Part shown: positions 49,036 to 58,116 of the stretch, piece after piece
Position numbering within the stretch: position 1 is the stretch's first letter
Layout of the letters: every line of letters begins with the position of its first letter
Origin: Streptomyces sp. NBC_01669
GTDB taxonomy: Bacteria > Actinomycetota > Actinomycetes > Streptomycetales > Streptomycetaceae
DNA: 64,000 bases
Reading direction: 5' to 3'
Assembly: GCF_026339735.1 (NCBI RefSeq)
Contig: NZ_JAPEQG010000001.1
Location: 8,431,001-8,495,000 of the forward strand
The notes under the pieces: generated by a model
Seen by the model: the letters and a program-made list of their open reading frames with translations, nothing else
Told to the model about the DNA's origin: nothing
Databases searched by the model: none
Position numbers and translations under genes: made by a program

Positions 49036-52000
49036 TCACCGCTTGCTCCCCGACACCAGGTCCGGCGCGTTGCCGGGCTCGCCGAGCTGGAAGGCGAACT
49101 CGAGCGGGACGAGCCGTTGCTCGAGTTCGTCGCCGGCCTGGTTGGAGAGGCTGACGTCGCAGGTGGTACAGGTTTGCATCCCATAGAGGAGCGGGAACAA
49201 TGGCGTTTCGTTGACCATGCCGATCACGGCCTGGCGACCGCCTCCGCTGCCGGTCAGGTACATGGTTGGCCAGAAACGGTCGGCCTCCCGGCAGCCGGCG
49301 CACGGCAGGCCGGTGCTGGTGGTGAAGCCCGACTTGGTGCGGACCTGGGGCACCGCGCCGGGCAGGGACGGACCCGCGTTCCAGTCGATCGTGTTCTTCC
49401 TGTCGAGCGCCAGGTCCTGAGTTTCGCCCTGGCCCGTTCCACTCAGCGCGGACGGCGCGATGTAATGCCTGGTGGCCAGCTCAAATGTGTCGACCGCGTT
49501 GTCGTCCCGCGTGACCCACGTGGTGAGCTGCCGTTGGCTGGCCGGCTTGGGCATGTCCATCTCCACTACAACCGGGCCGGCGTCGGTGGTCCGGCTCCAG
49601 CCGAAGTAGGTAGTCACCCCGGGCCGGTCAGCGTGGATACGGTGGTCGACACGGTCGAGCTCCTCGGGCAGGACCTTGTACGGCAGGCTGGCGGGAATCC
49701 GACCGCTGGTGCTGAACGCCAGCGCGTAGCTCTTCGACACCTCGCTGTTGCCGCCGAGTTCGACCTGGACGCCGGAACTCGCCCCGCCCCCGATCCGCCG
49801 GATCAGCGTGGCGGCCTCGGCCGGGGATACGGTCACGATCGGCAACGCTGCGTACGGTTCGACCGGCGGGCAGCTGTCCGGATCACTGTTCTCGCACTTG
49901 TAGTTCCGGGTCCCGTACGACTCCAGGGTGACCCGATCGGTCCCGCCGGCCACCAGCACCCCGACCGCACCCGCCGCGGCAGCCGCCGCCACTCGCTCAC
50001 GGAGTGCGGTGAAGTTGCAGGTCGTCGTGCAGATGTCGGTCGGCCGCAACAGCACCAGCGCACCCTTCGCGTCGACCTTGGCGAGCTCCTCGGCCGAGCC
50101 GGTGCCTGCGTAGACCACGGGCTTCTGCCCGTTGGTGGGCAGTCGGGGGATCGTCAACCGCACGGAGCGGACCCGGTTCTTCCCGTCTTCCTTCCACCCC
50201 TGGCCCCCGCCGTGGATGGAGTTGTCCGGCGTCGCGTAGCGGGCGTCCAGGTCGAAGGAGTCACCGTTTCCCGTGACCTTCATCGTTACTGACGGCGGTA
50301 CCAGGACATGGCGGCTGTTGAAGGTGAGCGTGCCGAGGCTCACCTCGCTGGTCGGCAGTACCCACCAGTTCGGTTCACCGGGACCGTATTCGGTGCCCAC
50401 CCCTCCGCCAAGCCCCCAATTGCTGTCCACAGAGGTCCGCTGGTATTTGAAGGCCGCGCGGTATGTCTCCGTCGGCTCCGGGGCGTTCACCCTGACCGGC
50501 TTGGCCTTCCGCAAGTCCAGCTCCACCGTGGTCGCCCCGGTGATCTGCACCTGCGGTGCCATCGGTGCGGCCCGGTGCAGCTCACCGGCCGCGTCCCGCC
50601 ACGACATCGCGAGGCCCGCCGCGACCGTGCCGGCGAAGACCCTGGCCTTGACCGTCTCGCCACCCGGTGCCACCAGCGGGTCCTCGTAAAGGCCCAGCTT
50701 GTCCTCGTTCATCGGGACGATCAGCGCGTTGCCGTACCGGATGTCGGTGGCGCCGGCCGGAGGAATGACCTTGATGGTCAGGTCGTGACGGATCGGCTCC
50801 AAGAACGCCGAGAGCCGCGACGTTCCCAGCGTCGTCCCCGTACTGTCCTTGGCGGTCAGGGCGCCTGTGTATCCGCCGTACTGCCCGGCATCGTCCACCC
50901 CCTTGCCGTCCAGGGTCACCGTCACGTCGGCCGACCCCTTGGCGGGCACGGTCACCTGGTTGGCGCTGAGCGTGAGCAGCCCCGCCGGCGCGGGCTTGCC
51001 CGAGGAGGAGGCCGAGGCGGAAAGCGTGAGCGTGATCGGCTCGTCGGTCCAGTTGGTGTAGGTGACCGTCCTGGACGCCGACGAGTGCGGGTATTCGAGT
51101 CGGCCGAAGCTCAGGTTCCCGTCCGGGATGATCTTCGGATCGATCGCACGGGCCACGTCCACCCGGCCGGCGCCCTGCGCGTACACGTCGTGCCCGAGGT
51201 CCTTGGCGGTGGCCATCAGCAGCGCCTTGATCTGCCGCCCGGTGAAGTCCGGGTGCTGCTGGGCGATGATCGCCGCGGCACCGGCCATATGGGGGGTGGC
51301 CATGGAAGTGCCACTGGCGGTCGTGTAGTAGTCGTCCACGGGCTTGCCCATCGCGGTGCCCTTGGCCCGGGCTGCGGTGATGGCGACGCCCGGAGCCGCG
51401 ATGTCCGGCTTGGCCCCGCCGTCCCCGATCCGAGGCCCGCGGCTGGAGAAGGGGGCCATCTGGTCGCTCTTGTCCACGGCCGCGACCGTCAGCGCCTCGT
51501 CGGCAGAACCTGGCGACCCGACCGTCTTGGCGCCGGGGCCGTTGTTGCCCGCGGCGATGACGAACAGGGTGCCGTAGTCCTTGCTGAGCTTGTTGACCGA
51601 CTGGCTCAGCGCGTCCGTTCCGTCGGAGGGCGGGCCACCGAGGCTCATGTTCACCACATCGGCACCGGACTTGGCGGCCCACTCCATGCCGGCGATGACC
51701 GCGTCGCCGGCGCACGAGCCGTCCGGACCGCAGACTCTGCCGATGAGCAGCTTCGCACCGGGCGCCACACCGCGACGCAGCCCGTCGGAGGCCTTTCCGG
51801 TGCCGGCGATCGTGGACGCCACATGGGTACCGTGTCCGTGTTCGTCCACCGGACCCTTCGGGCTGTTGGTGAAGTCAACCGCCTCGGCGATCCGGTCGGC
51901 AAGATCGGGGTGGGTGGCATCGATGCCACTGTCCAGCACCGCGACCTTCACGTTCGAACCGTCATAGCCGCGGCTCCAGGCGGCGGGCGCGCCGATCTGC

Positions 52001-52707
52001 GGTACGGACTTGTCGAGCTGAATCTTCGTCAGCTCGTTCAGCCACACCTTTTTCACTCCGGCCAGCGGGCCGGCGGCCCGAGCGGCGGAGGCGGACTTGC
52101 CGGCGTTATTCTCCCGTACCTCTCGCCACCACTGGCCGTTGCCCTTGATGGTCATCGAGCGGGCGTTGATGCTCTTCAGGACGTTCTTCGCCTTGGTACC
52201 GTCAGCGGTCGGCGCCGTCCGAGCGCCGATCTTTTCGGAGTACGCGGCGATCGCCGGGACCTCACCGGTCGTACCCTTGGCCGCCCAGTCGGCCAGCTTG
52301 GCTAGGTTGAAGAGCTCCCAGTCCAGCAGGTCGGCACGGAGCAGCGGCAACGCGTCGTCCGGTACGACGTAGAGCTGGCCGTTCCTGGTGACGGTTTGGA
52401 AGACTACCGACTCGTTCCCGGGCCGCTTCGCCGGCTCGATCTCGTGGACGACCGGCTTTCCGTCCGCGGTGATACCGATCTGCACCTTGTCGCCGGTCAC
52501 CAGCGTCAGCGACAGCTTTGCCTGAGTTCCGGCGGCAGCGCGGAGAAGGTCGCCGCCGACCGAAGCGGGCTGGATCTGGTTGAGGGCTGCAGGGGTAGAG
52601 GGAGCTGGGGTTGGGCTGGCAGCAACCGCCGAGGGGGTCGATATGACCATCCCGAGGATGGTGATGCCGGCGACCGAGGCGGCCAGTCGGCGCCCAAAAC
52701 GCCTCAT
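49036..52707 (-). CDS. Large secreted S8 (subtilisin-like) peptidase, copy 2
   Basis: The 1223-residue protein has a signal peptide (residues 1-30, ending AVAASP) and an inhibitor-like prodomain. The S8 catalytic domain has Asp in VAVLDSGIDATHPDL (about residue 253), His in GHGTHVASTIAG (about 292) and Ser in SGTSMATPHMAG (about 467). Fibronectin-like and beta-sandwich domains follow, with a PA-like insert near GALVLLRPTDICTTT and AAAAGAVGVLVAGG. It ends near DLVSGSKR without the C-terminal domain of copy 1. The ATG at 52707 has GGAGG 7 bases upstream. It is probably an extracellular protease processing proteins or peptides; its lipoprotein partner gene follows 30 bases on. Confidence 0.92.
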   Translation of the reverse strand: MRRFGRRLAASVAGITILGMVISTPSAVAASPTPAPSTPAALNQIQPASVGGDLLRAAAGTQAKLSLTLVTGDKVQIGITADGKPVVHEIEPAKRPGNESVVFQTVTRNGQLYVVPDDALPLLRADLLDWELFNLAKLADWAAKGTTGEVPAIAAYSEKIGARTAPTADGTKAKNVLKSINARSMTIKGNGQWWREVRENNAGKSASAARAAGPLAGVKKVWLNELTKIQLDKSVPQIGAPAAWSRGYDGSNVKVAVLDSGIDATHPDLADRIAEAVDFTNSPKGPVDEHGHGTHVASTIAGTGKASDGLRRGVAPGAKLLIGRVCGPDGSCAGDAVIAGMEWAAKSGADVVNMSLGGPPSDGTDALSQSVNKLSKDYGTLFVIAAGNNGPGAKTVGSPGSADEALTVAAVDKSDQMAPFSSRGPRIGDGGAKPDIAAPGVAITAARAKGTAMGKPVDDYYTTASGTSMATPHMAGAAAIIAQQHPDFTGRQIKALLMATAKDLGHDVYAQGAGRVDVARAIDPKIIPDGNLSFGRLEYPHSSASRTVTYTNWTDEPITLTLSASASSSGKPAPAGLLTLSANQVTVPAKGSADVTVTLDGKGVDDAGQYGGYTGALTAKDSTGTTLGTSRLSAFLEPIRHDLTIKVIPPAGATDIRYGNALIVPMNEDKLGLYEDPLVAPGGETVKARVFAGTVAAGLAMSWRDAAGELHRAAPMAPQVQITGATTVELDLRKAKPVRVNAPEPTETYRAAFKYQRTSVDSNWGLGGGVGTEYGPGEPNWWVLPTSEVSLGTLTFNSRHVLVPPSVTMKVTGNGDSFDLDARYATPDNSIHGGGQGWKEDGKNRVRSVRLTIPRLPTNGQKPVVYAGTGSAEELAKVDAKGALVLLRPTDICTTTCNFTALRERVAAAAAAGAVGVLVAGGTDRVTLESYGTRNYKCENSDPDSCPPVEPYAALPIVTVSPAEAATLIRRIGGGASSGVQVELGGNSEVSKSYALAFSTSGRIPASLPYKVLPEELDRVDHRIHADRPGVTTYFGWSRTTDAGPVVVEMDMPKPASQRQLTTWVTRDDNAVDTFELATRHYIAPSALSGTGQGETQDLALDRKNTIDWNAGPSLPGAVPQVRTKSGFTTSTGLPCAGCREADRFWPTMYLTGSGGGRQAVIGMVNETPLFPLLYGMQTCTTCDVSLSNQAGDELEQRLVPLEFAFQLGEPGNAPDLVSGSKR

Positions 52708-53255
52708 CGCCAGGCCTCCTGAGATGCCGTTCTTTCGGTTTCGCCGTGAATATGGCGAGGGGGATGCATAAGTGCCTCCTGCTCGTCGCGACAAAGAAGT
52801 CCTTGCCGTATCAGCAGATACTTTCGGGCTCAGCACCGACCGAGGCAACTGATTGAGCGTGGCGGATTTCTTCCATGTCACAAACCCGCCACAGCAATTG
52901 GCCGGGAAATCGGCGAGGAACGCCACGCCGCCTTGCTGATGCTGGTCGGGCGCGCCGGAGTACCACGTCGAGACGTACGCCCGGTGATCCAACCCGAAGG
53001 ATTCATGGACAGGAAAATACCGCCGGCGCCGCGTTCAAAAATGTGGAGCTGCGCCGATGGTGCGGTGCGTCAAGCAGGCGGGTACAGACGTCGAGAACTC
53101 TCGGACACGTCCGGCACTTTCAAGGACTTTGCTGATTTTTTTCGGCAATACGGAGTCCCGGCAAGATATTTGATTGCCAGTACAACGGGGTGCGTCCCTG
53201 GCGCGAGGGCGTGCCTTGCGCCAGGGGTGCGGTCGGAAAAGGTCTGTCATGAGCG
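52708..53255. other. Intergenic region between the two subtilisin genes
   Basis: About 550 bases with no supported gene. It must carry the promoter of subtilisin copy 2. The segment at 53121-53175 is unusually AT-rich for this chromosome (TTTGCTGATTTTTTTCGG and similar) and may be a promoter or an old boundary. No clear terminator of copy 1 was seen. Confidence 0.45.
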
Positions 53256-56200
53256 TCAGCGCACGGCGTATGCCTTGATCAGGGTCTGCTCGATCTTGCT
53301 GCCGTTGTTGTCCTGTGCCTTGACGCGCAGGGACACGTGGCCCGATGCCGGGTTGCTCACGGACACCTTGTAACTGCCGTCGCTCTTGCTCATGACCTTC
53401 GCGGGCTGCCAGGTGGCACCGCCGTCGGCGGACGCCTCCACCTCGACCCCGTCGATGTCTGGGGTGGCGCCGTTCTGGAGAACGAACGCCAGGTCGAAGT
53501 GGTAGGTGTTGCCGCCCTGGGTGGTGTTCTGCGCATCCAGGTTCAGGTCGTACCTCGGCCAGAGCAGCGCCAGGTCCTCCTCGCCGTTCGCCGGCCGGGC
53601 GGACTTGAACGTCCACGCGGTGCTGGTCTCGGTGGACAGCGGGAACCACGCCGGGTGCGACGTGTCCATGGTGATCCGGTAGGCCGCCGGGTCAGGGCTG
53701 ACCGGCAACATCATCATCGCGCGCGTCGTCTCGGTGAGGAGTTTCTCGTCCTGGTACACCCGCACCATCGCCTTGTCGGACGCCGCGCCGAACCAGCCGA
53801 AATGCTCCGGTTCGCTGTCACCCATCTCCGGCACGATGAGGGTCATGTCGTCGCCCTCGCGGACCGCGCGGGTGTTCGCCGGTCCGGCCGGGCCGTTCGC
53901 CGCGCCCAGCCAGGTCTCCTCGCGCTGTTCGCCCGGGCTATAGGTGCGGAGCACGTCATTCATGCGGCGGGCGATGTTGGTGGGGTCCGGGAAGACTGCG
54001 TGGGACCACCGCATGTCCTTCAGGGTCGGCCACCTGCTGCCGGTGGAGGACCACTCCTCCCGGTCCAGCGGCCCATCGACGAACTCCACCACCTGGACGA
54101 TGAGGCGCTCTCCCGGGCGGACCACCGAGTCGGTCTCGCCAAGTTTGGTGCCCTTGGAGCCGCGGTAGTGGGACTTCACCACGGCCGAGTTCTCCGCGGT
54201 GACCGCGTCGACGGGGTCGACCGGAATTCCACCGGGAACCATGAGAGCGATGTTGTACACATACGGGCTCTTGGCGATGCCGTGCAGGTTGATCTGCGTG
54301 GGACCGCCGGCCATCCGGTCGAGGAGCACCGCGCCTTCGTCCTGGGGGAGGGTCCAGGCCGGGATGGCGGTGCGGGCGACGAGCGGCACACTGGCGTAGA
54401 AAGAGCCCGGCTGGTCGCCGACGATGATCACTGCCTTCGCCCCGGCATCGGCCACGGCGGCGATCTGGTCGGCAGTCTGCCGGGTGGCATCGCTGGTGAC
54501 GACCGCGAGTTTGCCACCGAGGTTCTTGCCGGCCAGGTCCTCGGGCCCTCCCTTGTCGGCGTTGACTGCCCGGAGCGTGCTGGGGCCGTCCAGCCGGGCC
54601 GCATTGAACACTGGCTCAAGCGGGAGCGCGCCGGCCTGCCCGGCAATGGACGCCCGGATCACTGGGGCGTACCTGCGCTGCTGGAAGTTGAACTCGAAGG
54701 TGCCGTTCGTCACCGGCGCGGTGGGCACCGCGTAGGCATGATCCCAGATCGCGCTCGACATGATCTTCATGAAGTCAATCCCGTAATTGCCGGGGAGTTG
54801 CTGGCGGTACCCGATTCTGTAGCCGTTCGGCTCGGACTCCTTGGGCGTCGCGACCTTGACCTCCTTGCCCAGCCGGGCATCCAGCGTGATCGTCTTGTCC
54901 GCCTTCAGTTCCACCATGGGGTCGCCGGCGAGGGTACTGTTCAGGATCTCGACTCCGGCCTTGTCCCGCGTGTAGACGACACCCATGACCGAGTAGCGTC
55001 CCAGCGGCACTGCGACAGTTGCCGTTCCGTCCCGGAGGTAGGGCTGGATGACCTCGTCCTCGTCCAGGTCGAACACGGTCACGTCGGTGCCCTGCGCCGG
55101 GTTTCCGTTCCGGTCGATCGCGTTGACGGTGAGGTCGACGGTGGGCACCCCCTTCGTCGCGCCGACGGTGGTGTGGATCGCGGAGCCGTCGGGCGCGGTG
55201 GCGGTGACGACACCCGTGTAGTCACCCAGGACGCAGAGTTCGGGGTGGTAGGTCACCGTCACGCTCGCGGTGGAGTTCGGCGGGACCGTCACGCTGGTGG
55301 CGCTGAGCGTGAACGTGCCGCCCGGTGCGGGTCCGGTCTCCCCGGAGGCGGCCAGGCGGAGCGACAGCGTCTTGTCCGCGCTGGACGTGTTGACGTAACT
55401 GACCGTCTTGGTGACCGGCGCGCTCTCGGCCGTCGACTTGCCCATGCTGACGACGGCGGGGCTGGAGTAGACGGTGGCGTCGATGGCCTTGGGCACGTCG
55501 ACCCGGCCGCCGCCCTGCTGGTAGGCCGTGTACGAGCCCTGCTCGGCGGTGCTGACCAGCACCTGCTTGAGCCGGTCGGCGGTCCAGTCCGGGTGGCGCT
55601 GGGCGAGGATCGCCGCGGCGCCGGCCACGTGCGGGGTGGCCATCGAGGTGCCGTTGGCCGAGGTGTAGTTGGCGTCGACCGGGCGACCCATCGAGGTGCC
55701 GGCGGCGCGCGCGGCGACGATGCCCACGCCCGGTGCGGTGATCTCCGGCTTGACCGCGAAGTCGCCCTTGCGAGGGCCGCGGCTGGAGAAGCCCGCGAGC
55801 AGCTCCGACTTGGACACCGCGCCGACGGTCAGCGCGGCGTCGGCGGCACCCGGCGAACCCACGGTCGACTTGTCCGAGCCCTCGTTGCCGGACGCGATGA
55901 CGAACAGCGCGCCGGAGGACGCGGTGAGCTCGTTGACGGCCTGGCTCAGCGGGTCGGTGCCGTCACTGGCGACCGGCGAACCCAGGCTCATGCTGACGAC
56001 GTCCGCACCTTCGGCCACCGCCCACTCCATGCCGGCGATGACCCCCGACTGGGGGCCTTCACCGGCGCTGTTGAGGACCTTGCCGATGTACAGGTCGGCG
56101 CCCGGCGCCACACCCTTGTACTTGCCGCCCGACGCGGCACCCGAGCCCGCGATGGTCGAGGCGACATGCGTGCCGTGACCGTGGTGGTCGACCGCGTCGG

Positions 56201-57077
56201 GGTCGTCGGTGAAGTTCTGCGTCTTCTTCACCTGCCCCGCCACATCGGGGTGGTTGGGGTCGATACCGGTGTCGAGAATGGCCACCTTGGTGCCGGTGCC
56301 GTCGTACCCGGCCGCCCATGCTTCCAGGGCGCCGATCTGCGGCACACTCTGGTCCAGCGTCACCTTGACCGGCTTGTCGAGCCAGAGCTTCTTGATGCCG
56401 CCGGCGAGCTTCGGTGCGGTCGTCGCTGCGGCGCTGTCGTCGTCGACCGCCTCCCAGAACGTCGCCGCCTTCTTCTTGCTCGCGCGCAGCGCCACCGCAT
56501 TGGCGCTGGGCAGCTCGTCGGACTTCACCGAACCGGCCGGCGCGGCCTGCTTACCCGCCTTGCCCGCCTTGCCCGGCGCGCCGGCGTAGGTCGCGATCAG
56601 CGGCACGGCGGGGCGGTGCGCGTCGTCGTAGCCGTACTCGACCAGCTTGGTGACGTTGAACAGCTCGCGGTCGAGCTCGTTCGCGGCAAGGTACGGCTGT
56701 GCCTTGTCCGGGATGACATAGACCTCCTCGCCCACCCTCATGCTGGAGAAGCCCGCTGGGGTGCCGTCAGGTGTGGGCGCGACCGTCGCCGCCTGGAAGC
56801 CGCTGGCGTGACGCTCCAGCGTCACCACCTCTCCCGTAACGAGAGTGAGCTTGTGCGTGGCGACAACCGGGCCGACCTGCTGCGGCCGGGCAGCCTGAGC
56901 GGCCGACGCGACCGGTGTCGCTGCGGCGACGGGCAGGGTGCAAAGCGTTCCGGCCACACAGGCCGCGGTGAGCACCCCCAGGGCCGTACGCACTGGACGG
57001 CGTGTCAGCCGGTAGGCTATGGAGGTGGTTGAGCGGGCTGAGGATCTGGTCGACCCAGCCCGTCGTGACTGTCTCAT
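53256..57077 (-). CDS. Large secreted S8 (subtilisin-like) peptidase, copy 1
   Basis: The 1273-residue protein carries a twin-Arg-like basic N-terminus and a hydrophobic signal (RTALGVLTAACVAGTLCTLP). A prodomain follows, then the S8 domain with Asp in VAILDTGIDPNHPD (about 269), His in GHGTHVASTIAGSG (about 303) and Ser in NGTSMATPHVAGAAAI (about 477). Downstream beta-rich domains are present, with a PA-like insert (AVVTSDATRQTADQIAAVAD). A C-terminal domain ends VSLRVKAQDNNGSKIEQTLI; it is homologous to the whole mature lipoprotein at 48398. The prodomain is followed by a GKAGKAGKQ linker. The ATG at 57077 follows AGAAGG; other starts upstream are possible. Confidence 0.92.
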   Translation of the reverse strand: MRQSRRAGSTRSSARSTTSIAYRLTRRPVRTALGVLTAACVAGTLCTLPVAAATPVASAAQAARPQQVGPVVATHKLTLVTGEVVTLERHASGFQAATVAPTPDGTPAGFSSMRVGEEVYVIPDKAQPYLAANELDRELFNVTKLVEYGYDDAHRPAVPLIATYAGAPGKAGKAGKQAAPAGSVKSDELPSANAVALRASKKKAATFWEAVDDDSAAATTAPKLAGGIKKLWLDKPVKVTLDQSVPQIGALEAWAAGYDGTGTKVAILDTGIDPNHPDVAGQVKKTQNFTDDPDAVDHHGHGTHVASTIAGSGAASGGKYKGVAPGADLYIGKVLNSAGEGPQSGVIAGMEWAVAEGADVVSMSLGSPVASDGTDPLSQAVNELTASSGALFVIASGNEGSDKSTVGSPGAADAALTVGAVSKSELLAGFSSRGPRKGDFAVKPEITAPGVGIVAARAAGTSMGRPVDANYTSANGTSMATPHVAGAAAILAQRHPDWTADRLKQVLVSTAEQGSYTAYQQGGGRVDVPKAIDATVYSSPAVVSMGKSTAESAPVTKTVSYVNTSSADKTLSLRLAASGETGPAPGGTFTLSATSVTVPPNSTASVTVTYHPELCVLGDYTGVVTATAPDGSAIHTTVGATKGVPTVDLTVNAIDRNGNPAQGTDVTVFDLDEDEVIQPYLRDGTATVAVPLGRYSVMGVVYTRDKAGVEILNSTLAGDPMVELKADKTITLDARLGKEVKVATPKESEPNGYRIGYRQQLPGNYGIDFMKIMSSAIWDHAYAVPTAPVTNGTFEFNFQQRRYAPVIRASIAGQAGALPLEPVFNAARLDGPSTLRAVNADKGGPEDLAGKNLGGKLAVVTSDATRQTADQIAAVADAGAKAVIIVGDQPGSFYASVPLVARTAIPAWTLPQDEGAVLLDRMAGGPTQINLHGIAKSPYVYNIALMVPGGIPVDPVDAVTAENSAVVKSHYRGSKGTKLGETDSVVRPGERLIVQVVEFVDGPLDREEWSSTGSRWPTLKDMRWSHAVFPDPTNIARRMNDVLRTYSPGEQREETWLGAANGPAGPANTRAVREGDDMTLIVPEMGDSEPEHFGWFGAASDKAMVRVYQDEKLLTETTRAMMMLPVSPDPAAYRITMDTSHPAWFPLSTETSTAWTFKSARPANGEEDLALLWPRYDLNLDAQNTTQGGNTYHFDLAFVLQNGATPDIDGVEVEASADGGATWQPAKVMSKSDGSYKVSVSNPASGHVSLRVKAQDNNGSKIEQTLIKAYAVR

Positions 57078-57184
57078 TGAGGCGATGACCTTCTCTGAGA
57101 GGGAATGAAGGCGCGCGAAAGCCACGCGGTCGCGGGAATTCGGCGCCGCGTCGGATCACTGCATGTGGATGCGGTATGTGGTTG

Positions 57185-57215
57185 TGCTGCACTTTCAGGT
57201 GAGAGCAGTGCAGCA
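57185..57215. promoter_or_regulatory. Inverted repeat upstream of subtilisin copy 1
   Basis: TGCTGCACT (57185-57193) and AGTGCAGCA (57207-57215) form a perfect 9-base dyad with a 13-base spacer, about 110 bases upstream of the subtilisin start and between it and the response regulator gene. This spacing (centre to centre 22 bases) suits a dimeric response regulator site. Confidence 0.5.
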
Positions 57216-57378
57216 GTACCAGGACGGCGGACCGCGTGCCGTGTTGCGGCGTCGGCCATGGGCCGCCGCTGTGTCAGCTCGGTGGTGTGGCAGGGGAACC
57301 TCGCTGCGCTGTGGGGTCCGGAAACTCGGGCCGGCCGGAGGGGGTGGGCGGGTCTGCAGGATTCGGTCGTGCGGTCGG

Positions 57379-58116
57379 CTAGGTGGGGCCGGGCAGGGGT
57401 TCGGGGATCAGGCCGTGGGCCAGTGCCGCCGTCACGGCGCCGGTGCGGCTGTCCACCCCGAGCTTGGCGAAGACACGGACCAGATGGGTCTTCACTGTTG
57501 CCTCGCTGATGAACAGCGCGCGTGACACCTGCCGGTTCGACAGTCCCTTCGCGAGCAGGACGAGAATCTCTGTCTCGCGTGGGGTCAGTGTGGACTGCGG
57601 TGCCCGCATGCGGCCGAGCAGCCGAGTGGCGACGGGCGGAGCCAGCACGGTCTCGCCGGCCGCGACTGCGTGCACTGCGGAGATCAGCTCCTCGACCGGC
57701 GCGTCCTTGAGCAGGTAACCGGTCGCACCCGCCTCGACGGCGGCAAGGATCTCGGCGTCGGTTCTGTAGGTGGTGAGGACCAGCACCCGGGGCGGGGCCG
57801 GCAGGGCTCTGATCCGGCGGGTGGCCTCGACACCGTCCATGCGCTCGCCGCTGCCTCGCCCGCTGCCGGTCGCATCGGTGGCGACGCCTGACATCTCGTC
57901 GGTACCGCCGCCCATGCGCAGGTCCATGAGGACCACGTCGACCTCCGTCGACCCGGCGACCATTCGCAGCGCCTCGGCACCGTCCCCCGCCTCACCGGCC
58001 ACCACGACCTCGGGCACGTCATCGAGCAGCGCACGCAGGCCACGGCGCACGACCGGGTGGTCGTCGACGATCAGCACGCGTACCTGCGCGACGGAGGCGG
58101 TCTGCGGCGCGGTCAT
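57379..58116 (-). CDS. NarL/FixJ-type response regulator with loop insertion
   Basis: The 245-residue protein has a receiver domain (VRVLIVDDHPVVRRGLRALL; phosphoacceptor Asp65 in VVLMDLRM; VLVLTTYRTDAEI; GYLLKDAPVEELI) and a LuxR-type helix-turn-helix (LTPRETEILVLLAKGLSNRQ, then ISEATVKTHLVRVFAKLGVD). Uniquely, about 24 residues (69-92, Gly/Ser/Thr-rich, GGGTDEMSGVATDATGSGRG plus four more) are inserted directly after the phosphorylation loop, where the family reads DLRMPGMDGVEAT. It is coupled to the kinase by an ATGA overlap. Targets may include the neighbouring subtilisin. Confidence 0.93.
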   Translation of the reverse strand: MTAPQTASVAQVRVLIVDDHPVVRRGLRALLDDVPEVVVAGEAGDGAEALRMVAGSTEVDVVLMDLRMGGGTDEMSGVATDATGSGRGSGERMDGVEATRRIRALPAPPRVLVLTTYRTDAEILAAVEAGATGYLLKDAPVEELISAVHAVAAGETVLAPPVATRLLGRMRAPQSTLTPRETEILVLLAKGLSNRQVSRALFISEATVKTHLVRVFAKLGVDSRTGAVTAALAHGLIPEPLPGPT

